Numbered from the stretch's first letter, positions 8,416 to 17,462 are shown. The stretch is 38,576 bases of DNA from Bacillus massiliigorillae (GCF_000380245.2 NZ_HG428743.1:1-38576), one strand, 5' to 3'. A program made the numbers and translations. The notes: generated from the letters alone by a model not told the origin.

Positions 8416-8435
8416 GAAGAAAACAACGTTTCTTC
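8416..8435. repeat. Copy 2 of the AACAACGTT-centred motif
   Basis: GAAGAAAACAACGTTTCTTC has 7-bp inverted arms around ACAACG. It lies between the divergent nucleotidase-like gene and the small membrane protein gene. Confidence 0.55.
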
Positions 8436-8546
8436 CTTTAAAGATTTGATGATATATTCTTTCGTCCATCTTACCCTTTCGCAATATCGGTCAAATCAAC
8501 ATTTGGTAAAATATGTTACAATTAAATATACATATTTCGTAAAGCA

Positions 8547-8738
8547 ATGAAACAAGATTTGTCTAAGCTCACTTTCGGTAGAGCATTTACCATTATAAGT
8601 GCGTTCGTCATAATAATTACGATGTCTTTTTTCAAAGAAGCCGAATGGTACGATTTAATTCGTAAAATTTCATTTGCTGGATTTATGATTGGGTTACTCC
8701 TATTACCTGATTACGTCAAAGCGAAAAAGAAAAGTTAA
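8547..8738 (+). CDS. Small two-helix membrane protein, unknown function
   Basis: A 63-residue ORF with two hydrophobic stretches (about residues 10-28 and 38-54), a short loop between them and a lysine-rich C-terminus (KAKKKS), which suggests a small protein of the cytoplasmic membrane with a cytosolic tail. I do not recognise a family. The ribosome binding site is poor (AAAG close to the ATG), which lowers confidence. A bidirectional terminator 19 bp after the stop supports that the strand is transcribed here. Confidence 0.55.
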   Translation: MKQDLSKLTFGRAFTIISAFVIIITMSFFKEAEWYDLIRKISFAGFMIGLLLLPDYVKAKKKS

Positions 8739-8756
8739 ACATTCCTACATACAAAA

Positions 8757-8783
8757 AAAGAGAGTCACCTTGTGGCTCTCTTT
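8757..8783. terminator. Bidirectional terminator between convergent genes
   Basis: AAAGAGAGTCAC (8757-8768) pairs with GTGGCTCTCTTT (8772-8783), with one wobble pair and a 3-nt loop. It is A-rich on the left and ends TTT on the right. It serves the small membrane protein gene (+) and the isochorismatase-family gene (-). Confidence 0.8.
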
Positions 8784-8805
8784 AACGTTGGATCAAACCT
8801 TCGCA

Positions 8806-9336
8806 TTAGAAAATAATATCCTTCGTTTTAACTACAGATGCAAACCATTGGGCATGGACGGAATTATGGTGATTGATGATTTGTGATGCCTTTAAAACAA
8901 TAGAATCGTATGTACTATGACCATCTGCTACAAGAATGACATCATAGCCTAGACTATAGGCTCGACGACATGTAGCATCTACACAAATTTCCGTTTGAAT
9001 GCCTGTAATAATTAGTTGATTTATATATCTACTAGTTAATTCTTGTTGAAGAGATGTTTGCTGAAAGGCATCAGGATGATTTTTTTCAATGATTATATCT
9101 TCTGGCTTTAAAGTCATGGACGGATGGATGTTCCATCCAGGGCTACCTTTTTGATTAAGCATACCTGTTTTACCATCATGTTTCGTAAAGAAAACCGGAA
9201 TCCCTGCCATACGTGCCTTTGAAATAAGTAACTGATTATTACTTACTAACTCCTTGTCCTTAAATAGAGGCTGCTCCTCCAAAAACGATGCTGTTTGTAT
9301 ATCAATAATAAGTAACGCAGCGTTTTTTCCGTTCAT
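8806..9336 (-). CDS. Isochorismatase-family cysteine hydrolase
   Basis: A 176-residue protein of the isochorismatase/nicotinamidase superfamily. The catalytic triad is visible: aspartate in LLIIDIQ near the N-terminus, lysine in IIEKNHPDAF at about residue 90, and cysteine in GIQTEICVDATCR at about residue 120. Family members hydrolyse isochorismate, nicotinamide, N-carbamoyl compounds or other amides; the substrate here is not determinable. The frame opens at 9342, but AGAGG abuts that ATG; the ATG at 9336 sits 6 nt after it and is preferred. Monocistronic, ending at the shared terminator 8757-8783. Confidence 0.85.
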   Translation of the reverse strand: MNGKNAALLIIDIQTASFLEEQPLFKDKELVSNNQLLISKARMAGIPVFFTKHDGKTGMLNQKGSPGWNIHPSMTLKPEDIIIEKNHPDAFQQTSLQQELTSRYINQLIITGIQTEICVDATCRRAYSLGYDVILVADGHSTYDSIVLKASQIINHHNSVHAQWFASVVKTKDIIF

Positions 9337-9435
9337 ACTCATCCTCTTTTTTCACCTTTTTTCTTTATAAAAATCACTTGAATTATCCACTTATATCTCA
9401 CAGCTATTTAGTATTCCCATTAAAGGAGATTTATA

Positions 9436-9585
9436 ATGCTTTAATAATTTCTTACACATTTCCTTCCAAATGCAGATATTGAAAAAGCATATGAACTAGC
9501 GTCTGAAGTGTTTAAAGGTACTGTTATTGCACCTGATGACCTACAAACCATTACGGTTGATCATTTATCGAAGGTATCGGGTTAA
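9436..9585 (+). pseudogene. Decayed gene: start signal plus C-terminal remnant
   Basis: AAAGGAG precedes an ATG at 9436, but two stop codons follow in frame (third and fourth codons). After them the same frame stays open to 9585 and reads like the end of a real protein, including IEKAYELASEVFKGTV and a final VDHLSKVSG. This looks like a gene that lost most of its body by in-frame deletion and nonsense mutation. I cannot name the family. The rest of 9343-9781 holds only the terminator at 9627-9666. Confidence 0.4.
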
Positions 9586-9626
9586 TATAAGCTCCTCTTT
9601 GCTCCACTGTTTGTATATAAAACATG

Positions 9627-9666
9627 AAAAAGCCGATTTTTTATCCCACTAATAAATCGGCTTTTT
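9627..9666. terminator. Strong hairpin terminator
   Basis: AAAAAGCCGATTT (9627-9639) pairs perfectly with AAATCGGCTTTTT (9654-9666). It has T-runs in both directions and would end transcription of the decayed gene (+) and of the metallophosphoesterase gene (-). Confidence 0.85.
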
Positions 9667-9781
9667 ACATTTGATATTAAATAAATTTTCAATCCCCTGT
9701 TTTCTCACATAATTCCCCAAACATTTTAATTCGACTATAAATATCTTATTTTCTATATAAAATGAAAAAGTGCGAAAACAA

Positions 9782-10987
9782 CTAGTTTTTCCCTTGATGC
9801 TTATCTAATGGAGCCGGATCGATACTTTGGTCATTAGCCGTTAAGTCTATTCCGTAGTCTTTAGCGAATACCATATGCGTTTCTACTAAAACATTTTCTG
9901 TATTTTCGTCGAGATTAAATACTCTGGCGCCTCGTAATCTATTACGCTCTGCACCTGGTAGACCATATGTGCCGAATCCTGTATTTCCAGCATAGCCGAG
10001 TAAAATGCCGTAATAATTTCCGCAATATGTATTGATATGATCATGACCACAGAAAACACCTTTTACATCTCCACGTGCCAGCATGGCTGAAAACAAACCA
10101 CTATTGATAGGTCCCATACATTCATCTTCATTTCTTTCACCTACAATCTGATGCTTGTTTACAGCAGTAGCGTGGTTAGCTTCCGTTCGGTGATCAACAC
10201 TGGCATACCACATGAATCGATGCTCCCATAGAGGAATATGAATAAAAACAAGTGAAGGAATTTTCTTTCTGTACTGCTGCTCTAACTTCTTGGATGTTTC
10301 ATAATACCAACCAACTTGATCGAAACGGAGCCAGTCCCAAGTCGGATAGCCGTTGAAATCTTGTCCTGCAATCGTTTTTGGCGCGTATCTACCACTATCC
10401 ATTAACCAAATATTGAATGCTGGTTTATTTCCTTTTGCATTATTAATGAGTAGATTCATGTTTCCTGTACCAGTTAAACCCTTCTCCCCTACACGATTTT
10501 GATTAAATCGATAGGTCCTATAGAATGCCAGCATATCTTCCTCATCCATGCCACTTTTCGATGTAGAATCTTCGTCATGATTACCAAAGGTAACAGCCCA
10601 TTTGATACCCCGTTTTTCCATTGGAAGTGCAACATTATTCATCGCTTGTTTCATTTCCAATGGTGTGTCGCAGCCTTCTGCAATATTATCTCCATTTAAT
10701 ACAACAAAATCTGGCTTCTCTTTATCAAGGACCTTCTCCATTAGCTGAATCGTTCGTCCATCAATACGCTCATCATCCTGTGTATCATTAAATTGAACGA
10801 TCTTGAATTTACCATTTCGATTAAATTGAAGTTTTATATCTTCTGTTTTTGCTTCAGCATACATATTTTCCCCAAACAATTCTCCTGGAAAATCAAACGT
10901 GCCAAGTGTTAAAGCAAGTGTACTCATACCACCAATTTTAAGAAAACTGCGTCTGTCTACACCTCTGTTAGAATCTTGATTACTCAT
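9782..10987 (-). CDS. Tat-exported metallophosphoesterase
   Basis: A 401-residue calcineurin-like phosphoesterase with a twin-arginine signal: DRRSFLKIGG at about residues 11-20, then a hydrophobic stretch and a probable cleavage site near AEA (about 44-46). Binuclear metal motifs follow in order: FNDTQDD (a variant of D-x-H, with N-D-T), VLNGDNI, FGNHDED, FIHIPLWEH and GVFCGHDH. The protein is exported folded, probably to hydrolyse phosphoesters outside the cell. GGGAG is 7 nt before the ATG. The gene stands alone; I saw no Pho-box-like repeats in the 400 bp upstream, so regulation by phosphate is not supported. Confidence 0.88.
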   Translation of the reverse strand: MSNQDSNRGVDRRSFLKIGGMSTLALTLGTFDFPGELFGENMYAEAKTEDIKLQFNRNGKFKIVQFNDTQDDERIDGRTIQLMEKVLDKEKPDFVVLNGDNIAEGCDTPLEMKQAMNNVALPMEKRGIKWAVTFGNHDEDSTSKSGMDEEDMLAFYRTYRFNQNRVGEKGLTGTGNMNLLINNAKGNKPAFNIWLMDSGRYAPKTIAGQDFNGYPTWDWLRFDQVGWYYETSKKLEQQYRKKIPSLVFIHIPLWEHRFMWYASVDHRTEANHATAVNKHQIVGERNEDECMGPINSGLFSAMLARGDVKGVFCGHDHINTYCGNYYGILLGYAGNTGFGTYGLPGAERNRLRGARVFNLDENTENVLVETHMVFAKDYGIDLTANDQSIDPAPLDKHQGKN

Positions 10988-11302
10988 ACAATCACTCCCA
11001 GTTCATTAATAGACTAGTTCATAGAAAAGTACATTTCATAAGGTCTTAGCTTGCGATGTTTGATTCGTTACTTTCCATCATAAAGTGATAATATTAATAA
11101 ACTATTATTCTTATATGAAATATATGTAAAAATCTCCCCTCCTAGGCGCTCTATCTATCTACTTGAATAAAACGCTGTGTACAACTGAATGAATCCATAG
11201 TTGGAAAGACTTTAATTTTCAGTAGAAAGAGTATAACTCTATACATCACTACTTAAAAACATAAACGACAACAGACTATCATGATCCCTTCAGCGACTCT
11301 TT

Positions 11303-11322
11303 GAAGCAAACAACGTTTCTTT
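11303..11322. repeat. Copy 3 of the AACAACGTT-centred motif
   Basis: GAAGCAAACAACGTTTCTTT, a slightly degenerate copy, lies in the gene-free stretch 10988-11354. CTTTGAAG is repeated on both sides of it. I see nothing else clear in this stretch. Confidence 0.45.
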
Positions 11323-11354
11323 GAAGGAAGAAATCAATAAATATATAAAAAAAG

Positions 11355-11384
11355 AAAAACGTCATTATTGATAATGACGTTTTT
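11355..11384 (-). terminator. Terminator of the Fur-controlled transporter operon
   Basis: A perfect 14-bp stem (11355-11368 with 11371-11384) ends 8 bp from the last stop codon. A T-rich run follows on the minus strand. Confidence 0.9.
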
Positions 11385-11392
11385 CTTTCTGG

Positions 11393-11998
11393 TTACACCT
11401 CACCCACAGCAAGCCAAGGAAACATCCCATCTAAGAAGCGTTCTGTTGCAGGCATGAAATAAGAACCGAAATGGTAGTCAGGGTCCAAAGTGGTAATAAT
11501 CCATGTTCCATTTGTACTCACTTTGTCCACATACAAGACAGCTCCTCCATCTTTCGTTGTTATGAGCTTCTCTGCTTGAGCTGGCGGCCAGAATACACCG
11601 TGTTGATGCCACGTTGCATCCTCCAACGTGATGTACTGGAATAATGGATAGTCGGGATTGGCAAGGACGAGTCCACTTTGTGCATTCTTTTCAAGCCACC
11701 ACCAAAAATTCGTTGGACGCTCCTCCCATTTTTGATTAGGAAGCCATCCCCAAGGCTGAGGTCCGAATGCTACAACAATTCCTCCTCTTTCAGAGAATGC
11801 ATCTATTTTTTCCTTTGCTTGCAGAAGCAAGTGATTATTTAATTGAGAAGGAACAATAAGAACATCATAACCATCTAAATCTAATTCTTGAAATTCGGGT
11901 AAGTAAATAAGTTGTTCAATATACTGTGCATATTTTGGTTCATGGAACGTACGATAGTGAGACGCATTTCCACTGTAAATAACGGCTATTTTTCTCAT
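11393..11998 (-). CDS. Unknown protein, paralogue of its upstream neighbour (amidotransferase-like layout)
   Basis: A 201-residue soluble protein. The frame opens at 12049, but the ATG at 11998 overlaps the upstream stop as ATGA and begins MRKIAVIYSG, a typical beta-strand start, so 11998 is chosen. Visible blocks: YDVLIVPSQLNN, then KIDAFSERGGIVVAFG, then GWLPNQKW, a tryptophan-rich WWWL stretch, and near the end VLYVDKVSTNGTWIITT. The upstream protein has the same blocks in the same order (YDVLLITDF, IEAFLEAGNIVIF, WLPG, ITYVDRHSTNGT), so the two are diverged duplicates. The alternating strand/helix pattern resembles ThuA- or class I amidotransferase-like folds, but no nucleophile elbow is obvious. 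Position at the end of the Fur-controlled importer operon suggests handling of the imported ligand. Function unknown. Confidence 0.8.
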   Translation of the reverse strand: MRKIAVIYSGNASHYRTFHEPKYAQYIEQLIYLPEFQELDLDGYDVLIVPSQLNNHLLLQAKEKIDAFSERGGIVVAFGPQPWGWLPNQKWEERPTNFWWWLEKNAQSGLVLANPDYPLFQYITLEDATWHQHGVFWPPAQAEKLITTKDGGAVLYVDKVSTNGTWIITTLDPDYHFGSYFMPATERFLDGMFPWLAVGEV

Positions 11999-12630
11999 TG
12001 AACCTTCTCTCCCTTCAACTGATGACATTCTGACACAACCCATTGCCAAGCTTGCTTGCCAATTCTATCTGTCGACTTGCTTTGGCCACTATATTGGAAC
12101 AAACTGCGACCTGCATGAACTAGAATCGTTCCATTTGTACTATGACGATCAACGTAAGTGATAGGCTTACCGTCTTCAAAGGTCAATTGTACTTCTGCCT
12201 CTTTAGGCGCTGGATGATAGCCACGAGCAAAAAAACCAGCAACGCCTTTGTTATAGACCATATCCTCTATTTCTACACCAGCAAAAATACCATTTGGCTC
12301 ATTTATTACCATATAGTAATCCTTATGCGAGCGAATTTGCTTCGGCATGAAAGGGCTACAGCCTGGCAGCCATTGACGGAACAAATGTCCACAAAAGATG
12401 ACAATATTGCCTGCTTCTAAAAATGCCTCGATTTTCCGTTTATGTGTAAATAAATATTCTTGGTCGATGAAATCCGTTATAAGAAGTACGTCGTATTCTT
12501 GCAATTCCACATTTGCTAATGCATATTGATCAACCATTGTTCTGTTGATTTGATTGTCTCCAGCCATTTGTTGCCCAAGTCCAAAGGCATGTCCAGGGTT
12601 AAGTTCTAGTATTCTTGGTGTCTCACTCAT
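11995..12630 (-). CDS. Unknown protein, paralogue of its downstream neighbour
   Basis: A 211-residue soluble protein without a signal peptide. It shares ordered blocks with the next gene: YDVLLITDFIDQ, KRKIEAFLEAGNIVIFCG, RQWLPG and ITYVDRHSTNGTILVHAG. It starts with ATG 7 nt after GAGGAG, 19 bp beyond the ATPase gene, and its stop overlaps the next start (ATGA), so the pair is probably made in equal amounts and may form a heteromer. The blocks suggest an alpha/beta amidotransferase-like or ThuA-like fold, but I do not recognise a named family. The Fur-boxed promoter at the head of the operon implies an iron-starvation role. Confidence 0.8.
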   Translation of the reverse strand: MSETPRILELNPGHAFGLGQQMAGDNQINRTMVDQYALANVELQEYDVLLITDFIDQEYLFTHKRKIEAFLEAGNIVIFCGHLFRQWLPGCSPFMPKQIRSHKDYYMVINEPNGIFAGVEIEDMVYNKGVAGFFARGYHPAPKEAEVQLTFEDGKPITYVDRHSTNGTILVHAGRSLFQYSGQSKSTDRIGKQAWQWVVSECHQLKGEKVQ

Positions 12631-12649
12631 ATTTTCACTCCTCTATTTT

Positions 12650-13381
12650 TTACGCTTGCTTCACAAATAACTTCTGACGTCGTTCGAAATAGGCGCAAGC
12701 ATCAATTAATTGTTTCGTATAAGCATGATTCGGATGATAAAGCACGTCGTGTGTCGGACGATTCTCTACGATGGTTCCTTTTTCAAGTACAAGCAAACGA
12801 TTAGCAAACTGCTCTGTTGTCGTAATCCGATGAGTAATATATAAAATCGATAGCTTAAGATAACGTTGAAACTCCTTCAAAAGCTCGATAATGACCGCCT
12901 CTGTTTCTGGGTCTAAAGCTGAAGTAATTTCATCAGCTATAAGCAAATTTGGCTGACATGTTAATGCACGGATAATAGCTGCTCGTTGTTTTTGACCACC
13001 TGAACATTCATTTGGTTTTCGCGTTAACAATTCCTTTGGAAGTTCAGCTTGATCCATTAGCTTATGAATATTTGCCAAAGCTTCCGCCTTAGGTACTTTG
13101 CGGAGTAGTAATGGTTCTAATAAGCTCTCCTGCATGGTTAAATACGGATTGAAAGACCGTTCGGGATTTTGGTAAATATATTGGCAGTTGCGTTTCTGTT
13201 CCCATATAAGCTCGCCTTCCGTTGGCTGCTGGAGACCGATGATGAGTTCTGCAAGTGTTGACTTTCCTGAGCCAGATTCTCCGATTAAGCCAACGATCTC
13301 ATTGCTTCCAATCGTAAAATCAATATGATTCAGCACTTGCTGGCTTCCAAATTGCTTCGAAATATTTTGTAATTTAAGCAT
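12650..13381 (-). CDS. ABC transporter ATPase, Opp/Nik/metallophore type
   Basis: A 243-residue ATP-binding subunit. Walker A GESGSGKSTL at about residues 34-43, Q-loop in YIYQNPERSFNP, signature ECSGGQKQR, Walker B LLIADEITSALD and the switch histidine in ILYITHR are all present. The QNP-x-x-S-x-NP pattern and ADE-x-TSALD are typical of OppF/DppF/NikE/CntF-like subunits. It overlaps the permease-ATPase fusion gene by 8 nt. Together with the ATPase half of that fusion it would form the asymmetric nucleotide-binding pair of the importer. Confidence 0.92.
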   Translation of the reverse strand: MLKLQNISKQFGSQQVLNHIDFTIGSNEIVGLIGESGSGKSTLAELIIGLQQPTEGELIWEQKRNCQYIYQNPERSFNPYLTMQESLLEPLLLRKVPKAEALANIHKLMDQAELPKELLTRKPNECSGGQKQRAAIIRALTCQPNLLIADEITSALDPETEAVIIELLKEFQRYLKLSILYITHRITTTEQFANRLLVLEKGTIVENRPTHDVLYHPNHAYTKQLIDACAYFERRQKLFVKQA

Positions 13382-14879
13382 AGGCTGTGGCTTCCTCCTT
13401 CAGCATGTGGTTGTCAATCCGAAACGTTCGGTTCGAAATGGCATAGGCAACATCTAAATCATGTGTGATAAAAATTAAACTAACTTCAGAACGATGTACT
13501 TTATCCTCCAATAACTGTACGATTTCTTTTTTCAAAATAGGATCTAATGCACTCGTGCATTCGTCTGCTATTACAACATCTGGTTCGTTTACAAAAGCAA
13601 GAGCAATCATTGCTCGACTCAGCATGCCTCCCGAACATTCAAACGGATATTTCTCTAAAACATGTCCTGGTAATGAAACTTGTTCCACCGCATGCTTCGC
13701 TTCTTCTTCCGTGACACCCATTTCCATGAATTGCTCCTTCAACGTTAATAATGGATTGAAGGCTGCACGGGCATCTTGGTAAATGAATGAACATGTACGC
13801 CAATAATGTTCTTGGCTAAACTGACTGTTTCGAACTGAAACGGCGTTATACCTTACATCACCTGTCCATTGATGTGCGGGTAAAAGACCATACATTGCTC
13901 GTGCCAATGTCGTTTTTCCAGAGCCCGAAGGACCAATGATGCTCACAATTTCACCAGGTTTCACGCGAAACGATACATTTTTCACCACTTGTTGCTGATT
14001 AAATGAGACTGTTACATCCTTACAACATAAGCCGTCTACTGGTTCATTTTCTTGCTTCACCACTTCTATTGGCTTGGCTTTCTTTCGTTTCATCGATCTT
14101 TCCTCCATCAGAAAGGCTAGACTAATAGTCGTAATGATAAGCATAAGAACAGGAGGAAGAACGATCCATATCCATGCATTGCTTAAATAAATGGATGGCT
14201 CTGAAAAGGCAGCGTTTAACATACTTCCCCAAGAAACAAAGTTTGGATCTCCTAACCCTAAAAACGCTAGACCTGACTCGGTTAAAATAGCTGTACGAAA
14301 CGAAAGAATGAACTTTGCTTTCATAAATGGTGTTATATGTGGCAGTAGATGCTTCCGTAACACATACAATGGACTTCCACCAAACATCGTAGCTGTTTTT
14401 ACAAATTCACGTTCCTTCAAAGACAGTACAGCCGAACGGATGAGCCTCATGTAACCAGGCCAAGATAGCAAGCTTAAGACGACAACTAGTTGAACCATCC
14501 CACCACCTGTAAAGGAAATAAACAATAGGATTAAAAGCAAACTAGGCAAAACGAGCAAAACATTAGCAACACCATTAATAAGGCGATCTAGCCAAGGAAT
14601 ATATCCTGCCAGCAATCCCAATATGACGCTCAGTGCCGTACTGAAACAAGCTACTAATAAACCAATTAATAAACTAGTACGTGTTCCTGCCAACAGTTGA
14701 GACCAAACGTCTTGTCCAAGCTTATTCGTTCCAAGCCAATGCTCAAAAGACAGTGAAAGATAGGAGCCACTCTCAAAGGTAAAAGGATCATGCATTGATA
14801 AGAAGGGAGAAAATACTGCCATCCCGATAATCATCAACAGTACGACCAACGGCCATCTATACATGTTTTTCAATGACAT
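13374..14879 (-). CDS. Fused ABC permease and ATPase (OppC-OppD-like)
   Basis: A 501-residue fusion. Residues 1 to about 270 are an OppC/NikC-type permease: an N-terminal helix, the extracellular GTNKLGQDVWSQLL segment, further helices, and the EAA loop (about residues 160-210, ending SGLAFLGLGDP). A charged linker (RSMKRKKAKP) leads into an ATPase domain from about residue 285: Walker A GPSGSGKTTL, Q-loop FIYQDARAAFNP, signature ECSGGMLSR (methionine where glutamine is usual), Walker B VVIADECTSALD and FITHD. These are normally two genes. GGAGG is only 2 nt from the ATG at 14879, so a start at the TTG two codons later is possible. Overlaps of 23 nt upstream and 8 nt downstream show tight coupling. 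Confidence 0.92.
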   Translation of the reverse strand: MSLKNMYRWPLVVLLMIIGMAVFSPFLSMHDPFTFESGSYLSLSFEHWLGTNKLGQDVWSQLLAGTRTSLLIGLLVACFSTALSVILGLLAGYIPWLDRLINGVANVLLVLPSLLLILLFISFTGGGMVQLVVVLSLLSWPGYMRLIRSAVLSLKEREFVKTATMFGGSPLYVLRKHLLPHITPFMKAKFILSFRTAILTESGLAFLGLGDPNFVSWGSMLNAAFSEPSIYLSNAWIWIVLPPVLMLIITTISLAFLMEERSMKRKKAKPIEVVKQENEPVDGLCCKDVTVSFNQQQVVKNVSFRVKPGEIVSIIGPSGSGKTTLARAMYGLLPAHQWTGDVRYNAVSVRNSQFSQEHYWRTCSFIYQDARAAFNPLLTLKEQFMEMGVTEEEAKHAVEQVSLPGHVLEKYPFECSGGMLSRAMIALAFVNEPDVVIADECTSALDPILKKEIVQLLEDKVHRSEVSLIFITHDLDVAYAISNRTFRIDNHMLKEEATAYA

Positions 14880-15843
14880 TCCCTCCTTTTATACGCGGAT
14901 CTAGTTTCGGATATAAATAATCGGCTAGCATATTCACGAATAAGATGATGCTTGAAAATATAAAGAATAAGCCGTGCATCAGTGGATAATCACGCGATAA
15001 AATCGCTTCTTGCAATAACTTTCCGATTCCTGGATAAGAAAACAGCGTCTCAATGAAAATCGCACCAGTAAAAAGTAAGCCAATACGAATCATTAGCAAC
15101 GTAAACACAGCCAGCAAGGCATTTTTAGCCGTATGACGATATAGTAAACGTCTTCGATTAAGCCCTTTCATTTTGGCAAACTCCATGTATGGAGATGCTA
15201 ATACCCGAATTGATTCATTTCGCACAAGCAAATACACGCTCGATATATTCACGATTGTCAATGTCAGCACCGGTAAAAAGCCATGCCACACTTTATCCTT
15301 CAACTCTTCAAACCAGCTAGCATCACTCATAAATGGTGTCGATGCTCCACTTAACGGAAAAATCGCACCATATACGGCAAACACGAGCAAAAAGACAATA
15401 CCTAAAAGAAATTCGGGAATCGAACCGATGGCTAGCATTGTCACCATGAAATGACGATCGCCACGCTTTCCATGAAGCCAGGCAGACAATAGCCCAATCG
15501 TGATTCCAATAACAAACGACAACACCACAGACATTCCAACAATTGAGACCGTATAAGAAAAATGCTCAAGAACTAAATCCGTAACAGCTGTCTTATGAGA
15601 AAAAGATGTACCGAAATCAAATGTCACGATACCTTTTACGTAATGTACAAACTGTTCCCCTAATGATTGATTCAACCCATAATATTCAATCATTGATTCT
15701 TTTTGAGCTTCAGTCAGCATTGGTCCACTGTCCTGACCCTCAATAAATTCAACAGGTCCCCCCGGCATAAGCCGAGGTAGAAAGAAATTTAACAATAATA
15801 AGACGATAAACACTGTCCCGTATAAAGAGAATAATCGTTTCAT
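14857..15843 (-). CDS. ABC transporter permease (OppB/NikB/CntB type)
   Basis: A 328-residue membrane permease. It has the OppB-family N-terminal helix followed by LPRLMPGGPVEF, a periplasm-equivalent loop, then five further membrane segments. The EAA-like cytoplasmic loop lies near residues 210-250 (MEFAKMKGLNRRRLLYRHTAKNAL is only partly quoted as MKGLNRRRLLYRHTAKNA), with a final FSYPGIGKLLQEAI motif typical of the family. Its ATG overlaps the lipoprotein stop (TAATG), and its end overlaps the fusion gene by 23 nt. It forms the heterodimeric channel with the permease half of that fusion. Confidence 0.92.
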   Translation of the reverse strand: MKRLFSLYGTVFIVLLLLNFFLPRLMPGGPVEFIEGQDSGPMLTEAQKESMIEYYGLNQSLGEQFVHYVKGIVTFDFGTSFSHKTAVTDLVLEHFSYTVSIVGMSVVLSFVIGITIGLLSAWLHGKRGDRHFMVTMLAIGSIPEFLLGIVFLLVFAVYGAIFPLSGASTPFMSDASWFEELKDKVWHGFLPVLTLTIVNISSVYLLVRNESIRVLASPYMEFAKMKGLNRRRLLYRHTAKNALLAVFTLLMIRIGLLFTGAIFIETLFSYPGIGKLLQEAILSRDYPLMHGLFFIFSSIILFVNMLADYLYPKLDPRIKGGNVIEKHV

Positions 15844-17420
15844 TACTGTATAAACGCCGCCTTGTTATCCCATAAAGGTATACCATCCGAAATACCACCA
15901 TACGTATTAAACCAACCATCAAAGTCAGATGCTTTGTAGATGAAATAGAATGGACGGTGGTAAAGCACTAATGTCGGTAATTCATCTGCCAAAATATCCT
16001 GCATTTTATCGATTGTAGCCTTACGCTCTGTTTCATTTGTCTGGGTTAGTTGTAAATTAGCTAATTCTTTAAACTGCTTATTATCAAAGACGCTTTTACC
16101 AGCCAATGAATTACTAGCTTGTCCTGAGAACCATAGACGTAGGAAGTCTGGGTCACCACTTAAGCCAATATGCCCAGTAATCGCCATATCAAAATTGCCT
16201 TCAGACATAACTGTTGAAAAGGCTGCTGAATCAACAGACTGTATTGTCAGGTCAATGCCAACCTTCGCAAGCATTACCTTCATTAACTCTGCTTCTTGAG
16301 AAGTAGAAGAAACAAGTACGCGTAACTTCAAGCCATCACGAACACCTTTTGTGTTTTTGTTGTAGCCTAGCTCATCAAGTAATGCATTTGCTTTGTCGGT
16401 AGAATACTCATATTGCTTCACGTTTGTGTTATACCATGGTGAATCCAAAGGAATTACACCTGCATTTCCTACCATCGGTTCATTAGAGCCTGTTAGTTTC
16501 TCTGAAACTTGTGCACGGTCTAACGCATAACCGATTGCTTGACGAAGTCGTTTATCCTTCAGTTGTTCATGATTCAAGTTAAACACTGTACGTACTGCAC
16601 TACCTGTTGGGTCTGCTTTAATTACATCAAAGCCTTGTTGTTTCATTTGTTCCACTTCTTTGTAATTAAATGTCATACCTGCTGAGATTTCGTTGTTTTG
16701 TAAAGATAAAACTTTATTTTCAACGGCTAAGTAATGGACTTCATCAACATTTACTTTGCCTTTGAAGTAGTGGTCATTTTTTACAAATCGATAATTTCCG
16801 GCTGCCTTGTCATACTCAGCTAATGTAAATGGACCTGAGCCAATTAACGCTTGATTTTCTTGATACTCAACAGGATTCTTTACATTCTCCCAAATATGCT
16901 TTGGAATGATTGGTAAAATCCCTGCAATTTCTGTGATGAATGGTGAAAATGGTTCTTCTAAATGAATTTTCACTTCTGTGTCGCTCACTTTTTCAGCTGA
17001 TTTAACCTTTGTCATATCAGCATTCCACGGGAAAACATGCTCCTTGAAATACGTATATGAGAAGACCACATCATCAGCTGTAAGTGGTTTACCGTCATAG
17101 AATTTCACGTCTTTTTCTAAATTAAATGTATATGTTAACTGATCATCCGATAGTGTCCAATCTGTAGCTAGCCACGGAATTACACCTTTTTCATCCTTCC
17201 ATGTCAATGTATCGAATAGAAATGAATTTCGTAAATATCCCCCTGGTCCACTCGTCGTAAATGTAAATGGCGAAATGAAACCACTGTCTTGCCAAGCAAT
17301 CTTTACAATTTTTTTCGCTTTTTCATTTCCTGCCTCTTTCGTAGATGATTCGTCACTGCTAGAGCAACCCACCAATAATATAGCGAAAAGTAAGCATAAT
17401 ACCCCTAATAATTTCCTCAT
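15843..17420 (-). CDS. Lipoprotein substrate-binding protein of the ABC importer (family 5)
   Basis: A solute-binding protein of about 525 residues from the peptide/nickel/metallophore family (SBP_bac_5). A lipoprotein signal ends in the lipobox LLVGC, with the acylated cysteine at about residue 19 of the chosen start. Family landmarks follow: TYTFNLEKDVKFYDGKPLTA, DVVFSYTY, IGSGPFTLAEYD and ALDRAQV. The frame opens at 17429, but GAGGG is one nt from that ATG and 10 nt from the ATG at 17420, so 17420 is preferred. It is the first gene of a six-gene leftward operon with a Fur box over its promoter. The ligand is therefore more likely a metallophore or metal complex than a nutritional peptide, but this is inference. 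Confidence 0.9.
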   Translation of the reverse strand: MRKLLGVLCLLFAILLVGCSSSDESSTKEAGNEKAKKIVKIAWQDSGFISPFTFTTSGPGGYLRNSFLFDTLTWKDEKGVIPWLATDWTLSDDQLTYTFNLEKDVKFYDGKPLTADDVVFSYTYFKEHVFPWNADMTKVKSAEKVSDTEVKIHLEEPFSPFITEIAGILPIIPKHIWENVKNPVEYQENQALIGSGPFTLAEYDKAAGNYRFVKNDHYFKGKVNVDEVHYLAVENKVLSLQNNEISAGMTFNYKEVEQMKQQGFDVIKADPTGSAVRTVFNLNHEQLKDKRLRQAIGYALDRAQVSEKLTGSNEPMVGNAGVIPLDSPWYNTNVKQYEYSTDKANALLDELGYNKNTKGVRDGLKLRVLVSSTSQEAELMKVMLAKVGIDLTIQSVDSAAFSTVMSEGNFDMAITGHIGLSGDPDFLRLWFSGQASNSLAGKSVFDNKQFKELANLQLTQTNETERKATIDKMQDILADELPTLVLYHRPFYFIYKASDFDGWFNTYGGISDGIPLWDNKAAFIQ

Positions 17421-17462
17421 AGCCTTCATTCCCTCACTCGTAAATATTTTTTGACAATTACA

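Noticed and set aside
10988..11100. Possible Pho box before the metallophosphoesterase gene
   Set aside because: No TTAACA-type direct repeats with 11-bp spacing were seen.
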